Assembly: GCA_020796225.1 (NCBI GenBank)
Contig: CM036754.1
Span: 15,263,367 to 15,327,366, forward strand
Source: Arion vulgaris
Taxonomy: Eukaryota; Mollusca; Gastropoda; Stylommatophora; Arionidae
Direction of reading: 5' to 3'
DNA: 64,000 bases
Made by a program: the position numbers and the translations under genes. Every line of letters starts with the position of its first letter. The stretch's first letter is position 1. Below are positions 1 to 9,195 of the stretch, in pieces. A model generated the notes under the pieces. The model saw nothing but the letters and a program-made list of their open reading frames with translations, was not told the DNA's origin and searched no databases.

Positions 1-171
1 TCAGGGGAAATGATTGGACGGACCACGGTCCAATGTACTGATAATAGTGGTCCATTGTTAGCATCTGTGGTCATGTCATCAGGGCCATGCACTGTCAGGT
101 TGAACTGGTCAAGGTCTATATACAACACTCACAATCTGGACAGAGACTGGGTGAGTGTGCTAGATCAGATC

Positions 172-392
172 AGGTGGGGCTCTGTGGTTAAGATTAAGCC
201 GTTTGTCTTGCGTTTGTCGTGGGTTCGAATCCGGACTGCGAGTTTCTGTTCACGAGTGCCTCTTTTCCGGAGATCTCTAGGGTTGTTGTCGGAGATACGA
301 AATTTAGCTTTGTGCAATACTTCCAGCAGGTGACATGGAGAAGGACTGAGAGAGCTGATTTGGGAGAACCCCGTGCAATGCGTTCTAGCACT
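172..392 (+). mobile_element. SINE-2 family, copy 1 (tRNA-derived)
   Basis: The copy has a tRNA-like head with a B-box-like GGGTTCGAATCC. A body follows that is shared with copies near 3.65, 39.3 and 56.4 kb: a CTCTAGGGTTGTTG-type block, then GGAG(A/C)TACG, a TTTGTGCAATACT block and a TTTGGGAGAACCCCGTGCAAT end. I compared the copies by eye. Family membership is well supported, but the exact ends are not; the 3' end merges into the tandem array that follows. Confidence 0.6.
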
Positions 393-940
393 GTTACATG
401 GAAAGGACTGAGACGTTTGCATAACTCCCTGTCACAATACTTCAGCAGGTGGACATGGAGAAGAACTCGTGTGGACGTTTGTGGAGCACTACCAACCCTA
501 CTTCCAGCAGGTGACATGGAGAAGGACTGTAGAGAAGGACTGAGATGTTTGGGGGCAGCCCTGTGCAATACTTCCAGCAGGTGAAATGGAGAAGGACTGT
601 AGAGAAGGACTGAGATGTTTGGGAGTAACCCCGTGCAATACTTCCAGCAAGTGAAATGGAGAAGGACTGTGGAGAAGGACTGAGACGTTTGGGAGTAACC
701 CCGTACAATACTTCCAGCAGGTGAAATGGAGAAGGACTGTAGAGAAGGACTGAGATGTTTGGGAGTAACCCCGTGCAATACTTCCAGCAAGTGAAATGGA
801 GAAGGACTGTGGAGAAGGACTGAGACGTTTGGGAGTAACCCCGTACAATACTTCCAGCTGGTGACATGGAGAAGGACTGTGGAGAAGGACTGTGGAGAAG
901 GACTGTGGAGAAGGACTGAGACGTTTGGGAGTAACCCCGT
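305..940 (+). repeat. Minisatellite, ~70-bp unit, derived from the SINE-2 tail
   Basis: TTTGGG landmarks recur every 70 bases (548, 618, 688, 758, 828). Each unit contains TGCAATACTTCCAGCAGGTG, a GAGAAGGACTG block and TTTGGGAGTAACCCCGTG, which are the 3'-half modules of the adjacent SINE-2. The first units (about 395-520) are degenerate. Near 880-915 the GGAGAAGGACTGT sub-block is itself triplicated. Open frames on both strands here come from the repeat and are not genes. Confidence 0.85.
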
Positions 941-1039
941 GCAATGCGGTCAATATTATGTCCTTACTCGTTTGCAACATCGAACGTTGACTGTAATGAG
1001 TTGCCAATATTTCCTATCCCTGACCATTGTCTATAACAT

Positions 1040-1235
1040 TTCCGTAGCCTTTTCAGACCTTGGAGTATGAAGTATTTGTCACTTCACATTTCAAGGCTCT
1101 AGTATGCAGGAGGTAGGCTAGTCAATTCCTTTCCTCACGTATGGGACGTTGAGTGTGGGATTGCACTACCAACCCTCTTGTGTATGCGTTAATAGACGAA
1201 CGATTACGCATAGCTAACTCGTCCCATGGCAATAT
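1040..1235 (-). mobile_element. SINE-3 family, copy 1
   Basis: On the minus strand the order is a tRNA-like head (TAGCTATGCGTAATCG), ACACAAGAGGGTTGGTAGTG with a degenerate B box, TACCTCCTGCATACTAG, then AAGGTCTGAAAAGGCTA. The same order appears at 4.4, 5.65, 45.9 and 58.1 kb, with clear divergence between copies. Confidence 0.6.
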
Positions 1236-1345
1236 AAGAAGTTAATTGAAAAATAAAACTATCAAGCTGTTCTGAGTTTACGTCTGCTCATTCTAAACTA
1301 AACCCTTGTGTGTTTATTATATATCTTCATTAATTTGTTCTCTAG

Positions 1346-1480
1346 GGCGATGCCAGTACATGGATAATGCCTTCTGGTATTATGGCAGACAAGAATAAAT
1401 TAACACTACAAACAACTGAAAGTTATTCATTTGCAGCATGTGTACAGTGCAGACAGCCTATGCTTACAGGTGGGTGCTAT
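1346..1480 (+). CDS. SPRY-CaaX gene, exon 1 of those visible (start of SPRY domain)
   Basis: The acceptor TTGTTCTCTAG precedes GGC. The 135 bases are open in one frame (45 codons) and contain CxxC-like CVQC and end LTGGCY, which reads as the start of a SPRY strand that continues as EYFSIKLL in the next exon. A GT at 1470 would give the wrong phase; the donor GTAAAT at 1481 gives phase 0 and joins correctly. There is no initiator Met, so this is an internal exon. Confidence 0.75.
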
Positions 1481-1617
1481 GTAAATAAAATGAATACAGT
1501 TTGTGTAGCTGTGTTCTTGTTGTCTAGAAAAGAAACTTAGATTATGTAACCAAACTACCTAAAGTAGTTAACAAATTTAAACCTAGGATAACTTAGTCTA
1601 TCCTAAATGAAACTAAA

Positions 1618-2045
1618 CAAAATTAACCTAAACTTACCTCAAATAAACTAATAACACTAAACTTACCTCAAATAAACTAATAACACTAAACTTACCTCAA
1701 ATAAACTAATAACACTAAACTTACCTCAAATAAACTAATAACACTAAACTTATCAATAACTAATACACTAAACTTACTCAAATAACAAATACTAATTTAC
1801 TAAATGAACTAATAACACTAAATAGACTCAATAACTAATAACACAAAATTTCCTAAATAATAAAATCTAAATGTCTCAATAAATAAAATTACACTAAAGG
1901 CTAAAACTAAAATTTATTAAACTATTAAAACTAACTTCTCAAATAAAGCTAATAACACTAAACTATTTCAATAAACTATAACTAAACTTACATCAAATAA
2001 ACTTACACTAAACTTACCCAAATAAACTAATAACACTCTTCCATA
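1618..2045 (+). repeat. Degenerate ~30-bp A-rich tandem repeat
   Basis: The unit is approximately AACTTACCTCAAATAAACTAATAACACTA. It is clean at about 1640-1750, then progressively degraded with many single-base losses to about 2040. It lies in the intron between the first two visible exons. The decay pattern could be age or poor consensus in a repeat. Confidence 0.8.
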
Positions 2046-2268
2046 CTTCAAGGCAGATACTGTGCATTGATTTAGTAATGACAAGTCAGTAGACTACTGT
2101 ATTTCATAAATATTACATATAAATGTGTTCAGAGTAATAAAATTACACAGAAGCTAAACTAAATTTATTAAACTATCTAAAGACAGACCATTCCTACATT
2201 ATATGTTCTAAATTTAAGATGATACACAAGAATTACATCTGAAAACTTTTTAATCTCAGTCTCTACAG

Positions 2269-2416
2269 GAATACTTTAGTATCAAACTTTTGGGCGGGAA
2301 GTCCTTACCAGGGATTGGTTTGAGTAAAGCAGCTACAGATGTCAACAATGTACTTGGGTCTGAGAGTGGTGAGGTCTGTTTCCTTCCTTCAACTGGAGAG
2401 CTGATACTAAATAACA
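2269..2416 (+). CDS. SPRY-CaaX gene, exon 2 (SPRY core)
   Basis: The acceptor CTCTACAG is at 2261-2268 and the consensus donor GTAAGT starts at 2417. It encodes EYFSIKLLGGK, then GIGLSK, and an EVCFLPSTGEL segment. This matches the usual SPRY pattern of a Y-F-x-V/I-x-I/L strand, an x-G-L-G/S turn, and a later strand introducing the ligand loop. It enters in phase 0 and leaves in phase 1. Confidence 0.8.
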
Positions 2417-2711
2417 GTAAGTTCATGACACTACTGTATCTTATTATGTGTACTCTATTCATTTCTCTCACTTCTCAACAAAATTATTAATTTTGTACTT
2501 CACATATCCATAATTATTTTGTTTGTAAATCTTCATTATCACTTCTGTATTTTTTCTTTGACGCTTCTTTTTTATTGAGTTTATTAATACCACTTAAAAT
2601 GATTGTTTTCATTAAATTGTTAAATTGAAACTCTGATTATATCTCTATTTCTGCCACCGTGTCTCTTGTTATGTCTCAATTTTAACTGCAATTTCTCTCA
2701 CTCTACTCTCT

Positions 2712-2875
2712 CTCCCTCTAGCTTGTGATGTCCTTGGAGCTTAGAGCAGCAACAAATACAGGATATTCTTCTCTGTTCTTGGCTAATCTCTGTATTGTTT
2801 TCCAGGTGTGATTCATTTCTTTAAGTTCCTGTTCTATTATTTTTCTCCAGGTCATCTTGTTCTTTCACATTTTAT
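2712..2875 (-). mobile_element. LINE C-terminal fragment (RTE-like tail)
   Basis: The minus-strand translation reads MTWRKIIEQELKEMN, TWKTIQRLAKNREEY and VAAL in order. This is the R/TWRR..E.E-..-TW..-A-.R..W..-V-AL pattern at the very end of RTE-type LINE polyproteins. No upstream reverse transcriptase is visible, so it is a 5'-truncated remnant in an intron. Confidence 0.5.
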
Positions 2876-3128
2876 TTTACCCCCTGGTGTTCATCTCAGA
2901 GCTGTTTTAGTTACAGAGCTAGTCTGCATGACTATCAAATATTGGATTCATCTCCAGTAACTCTATTGAATGATGTTGTTAATATTCTCTTGCTGACACT
3001 GTGTAAGCAGTACGAATTATTTCTTTAAATTTGTATTTGATTATCTGCCTATTTTATTATGTCTGTATTTTCCCCCCAGTGTCTGCTTTTCCAGCTTATC
3101 ATTTTAATAAGCTTTTGTTTGTTACAGA

Positions 3129-3191
3129 TCTTTGGTAGTATAATGGTAAGCATGTAACATGGGAGATCGGGATTTGATTTCCTGCCGGAGA
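3129..3191 (+). pseudogene. tRNA-Asp-like pseudogene
   Basis: It starts TCTTTGGTAGTATAATGGTA (acceptor strand and A box close to the metazoan tRNA-Asp pattern), continues GGGAGATCGGGATTTGATTTC (T arm and B box), and closes with CCTGCCGGAGA. The 5' part of the anticodon stem is missing and the anticodon is not GTC, so it cannot be a working tRNA. It directly abuts the 58-bp array. It may be a lone pseudogene or an extra head of a tRNA-derived SINE. Confidence 0.5.
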
Positions 3192-3695
3192 AGATAATGT
3201 TTTTGGGGGTCTCTGTGACTAAGTTGTTAAGCCTTTGCCTTGGGTGAGAAGATAATGTTTTGGGTCTCTGTGACTAAGTTGTTAGCCTTTGCCTTGGGTG
3301 AGAAGATAATGTTTTGGGGTCTCTGTGACTAAGTTGTTAGCCTTTGCCTTGGGTGAGAAGATATGTTTTGGGGTCTCTGACTAAGTTGTTAAGCCTTTGC
3401 CTTGGGTGAAAAGATAATGTTTTTGGGGGTCTCTGTGACTAAGTTGTTAAGCCTTTGCCTTGGGTGAGAAGATAATGTTTTTGGGGGTCTCTGTGACTAA
3501 GTTGTTAAGCCTTTGCCTTGGGTGAGAAGATAATGTTTTTGGGGGTCTCTGTGACTAAGTTGTTAAGCCTTTGCCTTGGGTGAGAAGATAATGTTTTTGG
3601 GGGTCTCTGTGACTAAGTTGTTAAGCCTTTGCCTTGGGTGAGAAGATAATGTTTTTGGGGGTCTCTGTGACTAAGTTGTTAAGCCTTTGCCTTGG
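3188..3695 (+). repeat. Minisatellite, ~58-bp unit, derived from the SINE-2 head
   Basis: About nine copies run from AGAAGATAATG through GGGTCTCTGTGACTAAG to TTAAGCCTTTGCCTTGGGT. Units 2-4 have short deletions; the last five are almost identical. The last unit runs into a complete SINE-2, so the repeated block is the 5' (tRNA-like A-box) end of that SINE. Confidence 0.85.
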
Positions 3696-3885
3696 GTTCC
3701 AAAGGTCTTGGATTCAAATCCAGACCATACCATTCTGTTCACGAGTGCATTTTTTAGAGACCCTAAGGTTGTTACCAAAGCTACGGAGTTCGTGCTTTTT
3801 GCAATACTCACTGCAGATGGCTTGCCATTTCTGCAGAGAGGACCGAGCCATATTGGGTAAAATCTGGTCCAATGAAGTCAGTCAT
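3650..3885 (+). mobile_element. SINE-2 family, copy 2 (most complete)
   Basis: The order is the head CTCTGTGACTAAGTTGTTAA, a B-box-like GGATTCAAATCC, TTCTGTTCACGAGTGCATTTT, AGAGACCCTAAGGTTGTTA, GCTACGGAGTTCGTGCTTT, CATTTCTGCAGAGAGGACCG, then an A-rich 3' end (AAAAAGAAAAAAACAG). It is a good reference for the family. Confidence 0.7.
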
Positions 3886-3927
3886 TAAAAAGAAAAAAAC
3901 AGAACAGACACATCTATTTGATTTGAT

Positions 3928-4158
3928 ATAATGAATAGCTAGAAACATATATAATGAATAGCTAGAAACATATATGATGAATAGCTAGAAACATATATGA
4001 TGAATAGCTAGAAACATATATGATGAATAGCTAGAAACATATATGATGAATAGCTAGAAACATATATGATGAATAGCTAGAAACATATATGATGAATAGC
4101 TAGAAACATATATGATGAATAGCTAGAAACATATATGATGAATAGCTAGAAACATATG
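3928..4158 (+). repeat. Tandem repeat, 23-bp unit
   Basis: The unit ATGAATAGCTAGAAACATAT(AT) repeats about ten times with almost no divergence. It lies in the intron before the exon at 4941 and has no gene content. Confidence 0.95.
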
Positions 4159-4254
4159 ATTCAGAAGATGTTATGAGGGTAGGACAAGGCAGAAATAAAT
4201 AGTGTATGTTTAAAATTCTGTTCTCTAGAATGAACAGCAAGGGCTATTGATATT

Positions 4255-4890
4255 ACTAACAGCAGTAAGGACTTTATTCATCCATATATTATTGATAGAA
4301 TTTGTGCTTCTTGTGTAAACAGTGTGACGCTAATCTGGGTTGACCTGTGATAAAGGGAAAAGTGTGACAGTAGTTTCAGTGACAGTAGTGTATTTAATGG
4401 GACAGATTAGTGTAATGCATAAACCTTCGCTTATCAACTCGGACTCAACACGCTCCACATGTGGGGCAGCAATTGGTCCTCCTACCTCCTGCACACTGGG
4501 ACCTAGAAATATGAAATGAATGTTGTTTCATACCCTAAGGTCTGAAAAGGCTAGGAACAATTTATAAGTGTATTTAATAATTTAATCTAAGAAGATGGAT
4601 TCAGGATGTAACTGAAGGATTGAGCATGATGGCTGCAGAGGTGGGACATCTGGCCCACGAAAGAGAGAAAGAGCGAAGGACAGTTAAGGGTTAAGATTGG
4701 AAAATTCTACTCAAGATAAGCTATTTTATGATCATTTAATAATTTATCAAATAGACCAGTATATAAAGTTGTAGGTTATTAGATGATGTTTTATAAAGAA
4801 GTGTTGCATTATATTTGAACAAGGAGTGGAAAGAATGACATTTTACTTGGTCTAGAGTCTAGAGGCAGACACTAGTTAAATGTACTACGT
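4255..4890 (+). repeat. Diverged direct repeat, left copy, containing SINE-3 copy 2
   Basis: This stretch is repeated in shortened, diverged form at about 5530-5990. Shared landmarks in order are GTATTTAATGGGACAGATTAG, the SINE-3 body (about 4395-4585), GATGGATTCAGGATG, GTTGCATTATATTTGAACA and CAGACAC..GTTAAATGTAC. The two copies flank the 195-bp exon at 4941-5135. Confidence 0.65.
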
Positions 4891-4940
4891 AGCCGTTAGA
4901 ACATGACTGTTAATAAAACAAAGGAGATTTACTTCTACAG

Positions 4941-5135
4941 ATCAATGGCGATTGAAAGATCCTCCAATCTTCAAGAAAGGTGACATTTTGCAGTGTGGTA
5001 TTATATTTGCTGAGTCTGACCGCATTCAACAGAAGGGAGCTGTTTACTTTTCTGTCAACAATATAGAGTTCTTTCATTGCCGCTTCCTGATTGCAAATGG
5101 AGGTGCATATGCTACTGTGACACTATCATCCACAG
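4941..5135 (+). CDS. SPRY-CaaX gene, exon 3 (end of SPRY domain)
   Basis: The acceptor TTCTACAG precedes 4941 and the donor GTGTGT starts at 5136. It enters in phase 1 and leaves in phase 1. The product contains QWRL, then KKGDILQCGIIF (the SPRY F-x-x-G-D-x-I-x-C-G-I strand), AVYFSVNN (the V-x-F-x-x-N-G-like strand) and YATVTLSSTG (the final P-x-V-x-L-x-S-x-G-like strand). This is the clearest piece of the SPRY call. Confidence 0.85.
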
Positions 5136-5359
5136 GTGTGTGATAATGATCCTGTTTAGGTATTATACTATCCGCTGATGATTCCATACACACATGCTCA
5201 CGCTACGCGCTTACGCATAATATCCTTATTTTCGTAGATATTAAGAATCTTCTAAACTAAATGATATTGTCAGTTTGAATATACATTCTATTTGTTGATC
5301 TTTCTTTCAAATTCTAGAGACCATCAAAACATCACTATTTGAATTAGGTATTCAGTAAG

Positions 5360-5545
5360 TTTACCAGGCCATAGTGCTAACCACGCTGCTGTACGCAAAG
5401 CAAACATGGACAGTGTATAGCAGAACATAGAAAAGTTAAACCATTTCCACAAAGCTGTCTAGAAGAATACTAAAATAAATAGGAGAAAATTCCAGAAGCA
5501 GAAGGCCTATGATATACTAAACCAGCAGTCAAGACTTTCAAGCCC
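5360..5545 (+). mobile_element. LINE reverse-transcriptase fragment (thumb/connection region)
   Basis: Conceptual translation with frame changes gives LTTLLYA, TWTVYSRT, LSRRILK and IGENS. This is the LLYASETWT...CLRKILKI..-WQDKI segment common to molluscan LINE polyproteins. It is short, broken and intronic. Confidence 0.5.
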
Positions 5546-5990
5546 CAATATTGAGAATTTGGTTCTGTGTAAACGTTGACTCGATGCCTGATAAAGGCAT
5601 AAAACAGTATTTCAGTGACGAGTGTATTTAATGGGACAGATTAGCTGTGGAGCATAAACGCTTTCAAGACTACCTCTTGAAATGCCCTCTACTCCTGCAC
5701 ATGGATAGAAATACTGTGGAATCTTGCAACTAAGGTCGCAAAGGCTAGGGCTTTTTTAAAAATTAACAGAGATGGATTCAGGATGAACTAAAGAATCATG
5801 ATGGTTGAGGTGACATCAAAGAAAAAAGAGCGATGGCAGAAGGGAGATGAAAATTCACTCAAGATGCATATGATCTTAAAATTTATCAATGACCTATATG
5901 TTGTAGGATTATGTTCTATAAAGTGTTGCATTATATTTGAACACAGCAGACACAGAAGGTCTAAGCAGACACAGTTAAATGTACACATCT
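5530..5990 (+). repeat. Diverged direct repeat, right copy, containing SINE-3 copy 3
   Basis: This is the partner of 4255-4890. SINE-3 occupies about 5635-5768 (GCATAAACGCTTTC, CTCCTGCACAT, AAGGTCGCAAAGGCTA). It is shorter than the left copy through several deletions. Confidence 0.6.
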
Positions 5991-6004
5991 CGTTGCAGGG
6001 ACGT

Positions 6005-6365
6005 TATAAAACAGATTATTCTCGTCATGTCAATTGTAACATCCTAATTTGAAAGGTATTTCAGTGTGTATTATTTGCTAGTCTACTGTTCAACAGAGGA
6101 CATTACTATTTGTAATTAGATTCTATCATCCCTTTGATTCTGGTCATTGTCAATGTAACATCACCAGGTTTGAATTAGGTTAGTATATATATATTCTGTG
6201 TTTCATAATGTCAGAATGTAATATCCTATTTGAGATTTAGTATCCAAAATGATCATAATATCATTCTTTGTGTCTTTTTCAAATGAATAAACATCACTAT
6301 TTGAATTAGGTATCCAGTATCATCATATTATTCTGTGTCATTGTCAAATGTAAATGTACATATCT
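6005..6365 (+). repeat. Degenerate ~80-bp tandem repeat
   Basis: The phrase TCA(T/A)TGTCAA(A)TGTAACATC..ATTTGAATTAGGTA recurs three to four times with indels. A lone copy sits near 5320. A short (TA)n tract follows at 6405-6461. The whole stretch is intronic. Confidence 0.6.
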
Positions 6366-6773
6366 CAGTTTTCTTTTCTTTCTCTGTCCAAATCAACCAG
6401 AGGCATATATATATATATAATATATATATATATATGTTATATATATATATATATATATTTAGCAAAATCACTGTCCAGGTAAAAACATAAAAATTTGACA
6501 TAAAGTTCCTACACAATTTTTACCATCTGCAAAATGACATTGGGGACCTTTACTTGTGCTGCAGGGTTCATGCACTGCCTCTGAATTTTTTCCTGCATCT
6601 GACATAGATTGGAGCATACATGGTTATTCACCAAAGTGCAATGATGACGGTCCAATCAATCAATCTTTCAAACATTGACAACAATATTATTCACATGCAA
6701 TGATGTGAGTGGTGTCTACAGGAAAAAAAAGAGATAATTGTTGTAATGCTCTGTACATTATAAATACATTTAG

Positions 6774-6939
6774 GATGTTGTGCTGAAGTCTTGCAAATGA
6801 GCCATCTTCAGCCTATACCAGAATTCATTACATCAGAGTGGCTGAACACAGACACAATGGAAGGGTGGTTCCTATAATACTGCAGATATTCTGATCAAGA
6901 GTGGATACAATGAAATGGACTCCTATGATGCAGATGAAG
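6774..6939 (+). CDS. SPRY-CaaX gene, exon 4 (one-base frame break)
   Basis: The acceptor ACATTTAG precedes 6774 and the donor GTTAGT starts at 6940. It joins exon 3 in phase 1, giving STG then CCAEVLQMSHLQ. The frame is open to TDTMEG at about 6865, then meets TAA at 6875. Reading one base further on, the frame stays open through NTADILIKSGYNEMDS to the donor. The exon is 166 bases, and removing one base of the GGG at 6863-6865 restores both the frame and the phase expected by exon 5. This is either a natural one-base insertion (pseudogene or null allele) or a homopolymer consensus error. Confidence 0.7.
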
Positions 6940-7075
6940 GTTAGTGTCTTTTTAAAATATTACCACAGTGTTAGTTTTCCTTAGAAAAGCATGATTCCTC
7001 CTCCCCCTGAAATATACAATTCCTTTCTACATGTATAAGTAAACCCTTGTGATCAAGAATGATTGTTAGAAAATC

Positions 7076-7275
7076 ACATAATTAAGCTTCCACAAAATGC
7101 CATCAACTGGTAAACTGAGTTATCTTTCTGTATCCTCTTTCTTGTTGCCGTTATTTTTACGTTTTGCTTTCCAATTGTTCCCATGTTAGGCCACAATCTT
7201 TCAACTCTTTCCACAGTTCTCCTCCATGTTTTCTTTGTTAGTCTAGGCTTTTTTTTTTGCCATGAGTTATGACAC
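7076..7275 (-). mobile_element. LINE C-terminal fragment
   Basis: The minus strand reads LTKKTWRRTVERVE and, with a frame change, CGLTWEQLE and HFVEA. This is the KKTWRRTVE...TWxxxE...W...VEA tail seen in RTE-type LINEs. Only the last ~60 codons remain. Confidence 0.5.
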
Positions 7276-7279
7276 AATA

Positions 7280-7604
7280 ATTCTTTTTACGTGCTCCTAA
7301 AACAACATTTTTACATACACTCTATTTTGATTACCTCATCAGATTAACTGGTGCTACATCGTTTTAGCTATGATCAACTGTCACACTACGTGGAAGTAAG
7401 CTAAGGAGTTATGTTTCCTATACATAAAAGCAACCAGTTTCTAGTAGTTCCCCTTAACATGAGAATGTTAATATAAAGTAAGGTAGTTTTATCAAGTACA
7501 AAAAACATAATATATCATGTTTTCACATGAAGACATTTTGGTTAAACTGTTATATGCTTTCGACCAATAAGCCTTTATCAAGTACAGATAATTTATATGA
7601 AAAT
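7280..7604. other. Intronic stretch, no feature seen
   Basis: AT-rich single-copy-looking DNA within the intron between the exons ending 6939 and starting 8967. I see no exon-like frame with paired splice sites and no repeat shared with the rest of the window. Confidence 0.5.
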
Positions 7605-7845
7605 GAAAATCGTGGCATATCCTTTACAGGACGTAGCCATCAACCACAGTAAACGAGTCGTTGATTTTCTAGGCACCACTAATATATTCAGTAGTTTGCC
7701 ATTGCTTTCTGAACGGTGAGGTCTATTTTTACCTTTCGGTAAAATCCCATGGAAATGAATTTGCTTCCAAAATGCCTGCTGTGGAGTTTGAACCAAGTAC
7801 GCTTGGGTTGTGACTGAGCTCACTTACACTTAAGCTACAGATACC
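7605..7845 (-). mobile_element. SINE-1 family, copy 1 (tRNA-derived)
   Basis: On the minus strand the order is CTGTAGCTTAAGTGTAAGTG, a degraded B box (TTGGTTCAAACTCC), GGAAGCAAATTCATTTCC, ATAGACCTCACCGTTCAG, AAACTACTGAA, a TGTGGTTGATGGCTACGTCC block and GCCACGATTTTC. The same order is found at 25.77 kb and 49.10 kb. It is the most diverged of the three copies and intronic. Confidence 0.8.
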
Positions 7846-8514
7846 CACATAATTTATATATAATAGATAATACAATATTGATACGTGATTACTTTCTATG
7901 TGTGTATTGAGTTTAGTTGAGGTTGAAAAAAGACGCATACTTTAATATATATTTTAGACTTGCTGTAACACAAGTTATGCCTACTTGTAACACATGCCCC
8001 TTCTAACTACATGCTGAAGTAGGCCTATATCTTTGAGCATTACCATAGAGATGTCTGGAATACCTATAATTTCCTTTCATGAACAAGACATTGATTATCA
8101 TGATACGATTTAAATAAAGTTTGAAATTTGCTAATCTTACAAGCATTACAATGAAAAAAAAACATTTTCGTAGTGCAATGCAAAATATTAATTCATAACT
8201 TGAGGTCTTGCAGAACTTAAAGCTATGGGAGCATCACATCTTTAGTTGTATCATACAAACTGGTTTGAAATATGTACACTAAACAACACTTATGACAAAT
8301 CAACAAGTCATTTGTCAGCTATTAGAATTTATTGGTACATTTAGTAGCAGACACTGTTAAACACAGCTTCTGCTAGTGTCCCAGTTTTCTTCTTCTTCTT
8401 CAATCACTTATTAACCACTCTGTGTAATTTGTATGTGATCTAAGCCTAAGAGTGATTGTACCATTTATGCGCCTACAAGTAGGCCATAACATCCAATTTC
8501 TGCAATGCTTTTTA
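7846..8514. other. Intronic stretch, no feature seen
   Basis: AT-rich DNA with no open frame of interest and no repeat recognised. Confidence 0.5.
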
Positions 8515-8650
8515 TTTACTAGGGTAGCTTCCTAGGTCCTACATCAGTCACCTCTTACGACATTCCTTGTAGGTCACAGTGGTACTATTCTTTGGTTCCC
8601 TTGCAGGCCCCAGCCCCACACAGGCGTACAGTGTCTCAGTAATATGGATA
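8515..8650 (-). mobile_element. SINE-4 family fragment
   Basis: The minus strand carries GGCCTGCAAGGGAACCAAAG, AGTACCACTGTGACCT, and ATGTCGTAAGAGGTGAC, matching the start of the full copy at 38588-38844. The 3' part is missing. Confidence 0.6.
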
Positions 8651-8885
8651 ATTATTATGACAGCCTCTTAAAATTTTGCCAAACTTTGATAACACATTTA
8701 ACAGAAACCTACAACTCTATTTTATAACACCTGGACTCCACGATGGACTAATTAGATGTGTCCTCATATCCTAGTGACTGACAACATGCTTGAAAATCTA
8801 ACATGATCTAAGATCTAAGCAAAGACTAATACAAAATTAGCATCATCTAAACACTCAACACTTTTAGTGCACATTGTTCTTGACT

Positions 8886-8983
8886 TGATACACCATGTTC
8901 AACTTGTCTCTTACCAGAGTTTCAGCTCATTGAATGATACACCATGTTCAACTTGTCTCTTACCAGAGTTTCAGCTCATTGAA
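8886..8983 (+). repeat. 49-bp tandem duplication across a 3' splice site
   Basis: Two copies (about 8886-8934 and 8935-8983) each contain CTCTTACCAG followed by AGTTTCAGCTCATTGAA. Copy 2 leads into the open exon. Copy 1, if used, gives EFQLIE and then TGA after its first six codons. Confidence 0.9.
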
Positions 8984-9063
8984 ATTGGCTGCCATGACCA
9001 AGGGATGATTTATATCAGCCATACTATTCAGGAGAAAAACAGAATAAATCCATTCATCAATAT
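8967..9063 (+). CDS. SPRY-CaaX gene, exon 5
   Basis: The acceptor TTACCAG ends at 8966 and the donor GTAAGT starts at 9064. It enters in phase 1 (completing a Glu codon) and leaves in phase 2. It encodes EFQLIEIGCHDQGMIY, then TIQEKNRINPFIN. No known motif is visible. The polypyrimidine tract and acceptor exist twice because of the 49-bp duplication; only the downstream acceptor preserves the frame. Confidence 0.75.
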
Positions 9064-9089
9064 GTAAGTAATTGACTCCTGTTTACATC

Positions 9090-9195
9090 GTTGTCTTCTT
9101 CTTTGTGTTGTCACACTGCTACCAGGTTGTTGCTCAATGTTGTAGTTTTCTGTTTTTGACTTGTGCTGTTCTAGTGGCTTGGGTGATATTTATTT
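9090..9195 (-). mobile_element. LINE-A 3' tail fragment
   Basis: The minus strand ends AGCAGTGTGAC followed by ACACAAAGAAGAAG, preceded by AAACTACAACATTGAG, matching the 3' ends of LINE-A copies at 13.3, 23.3, 41.2 and 47.5 kb. Only about 100 bases remain. Confidence 0.6.

Noticed and set aside
194..1007. Minus-strand open frames of 140-200 codons
   Set aside because: They are translations of the 70-bp SINE-2-tail minisatellite in several frames; composition follows the repeat.
1470..1471. Alternative donor for SPRY exon 1 at GTGGGT
   Set aside because: It leaves phase 1, which reads into TAG in the next exon; the donor at 1481 gives phase 0 and an intact join.
6564..6720. Extra exon of the SPRY gene after TGCTGCAG
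   Set aside because: The frame in the required phase stops quickly, while the donor at 5136 joins 6774 directly in the right phase.
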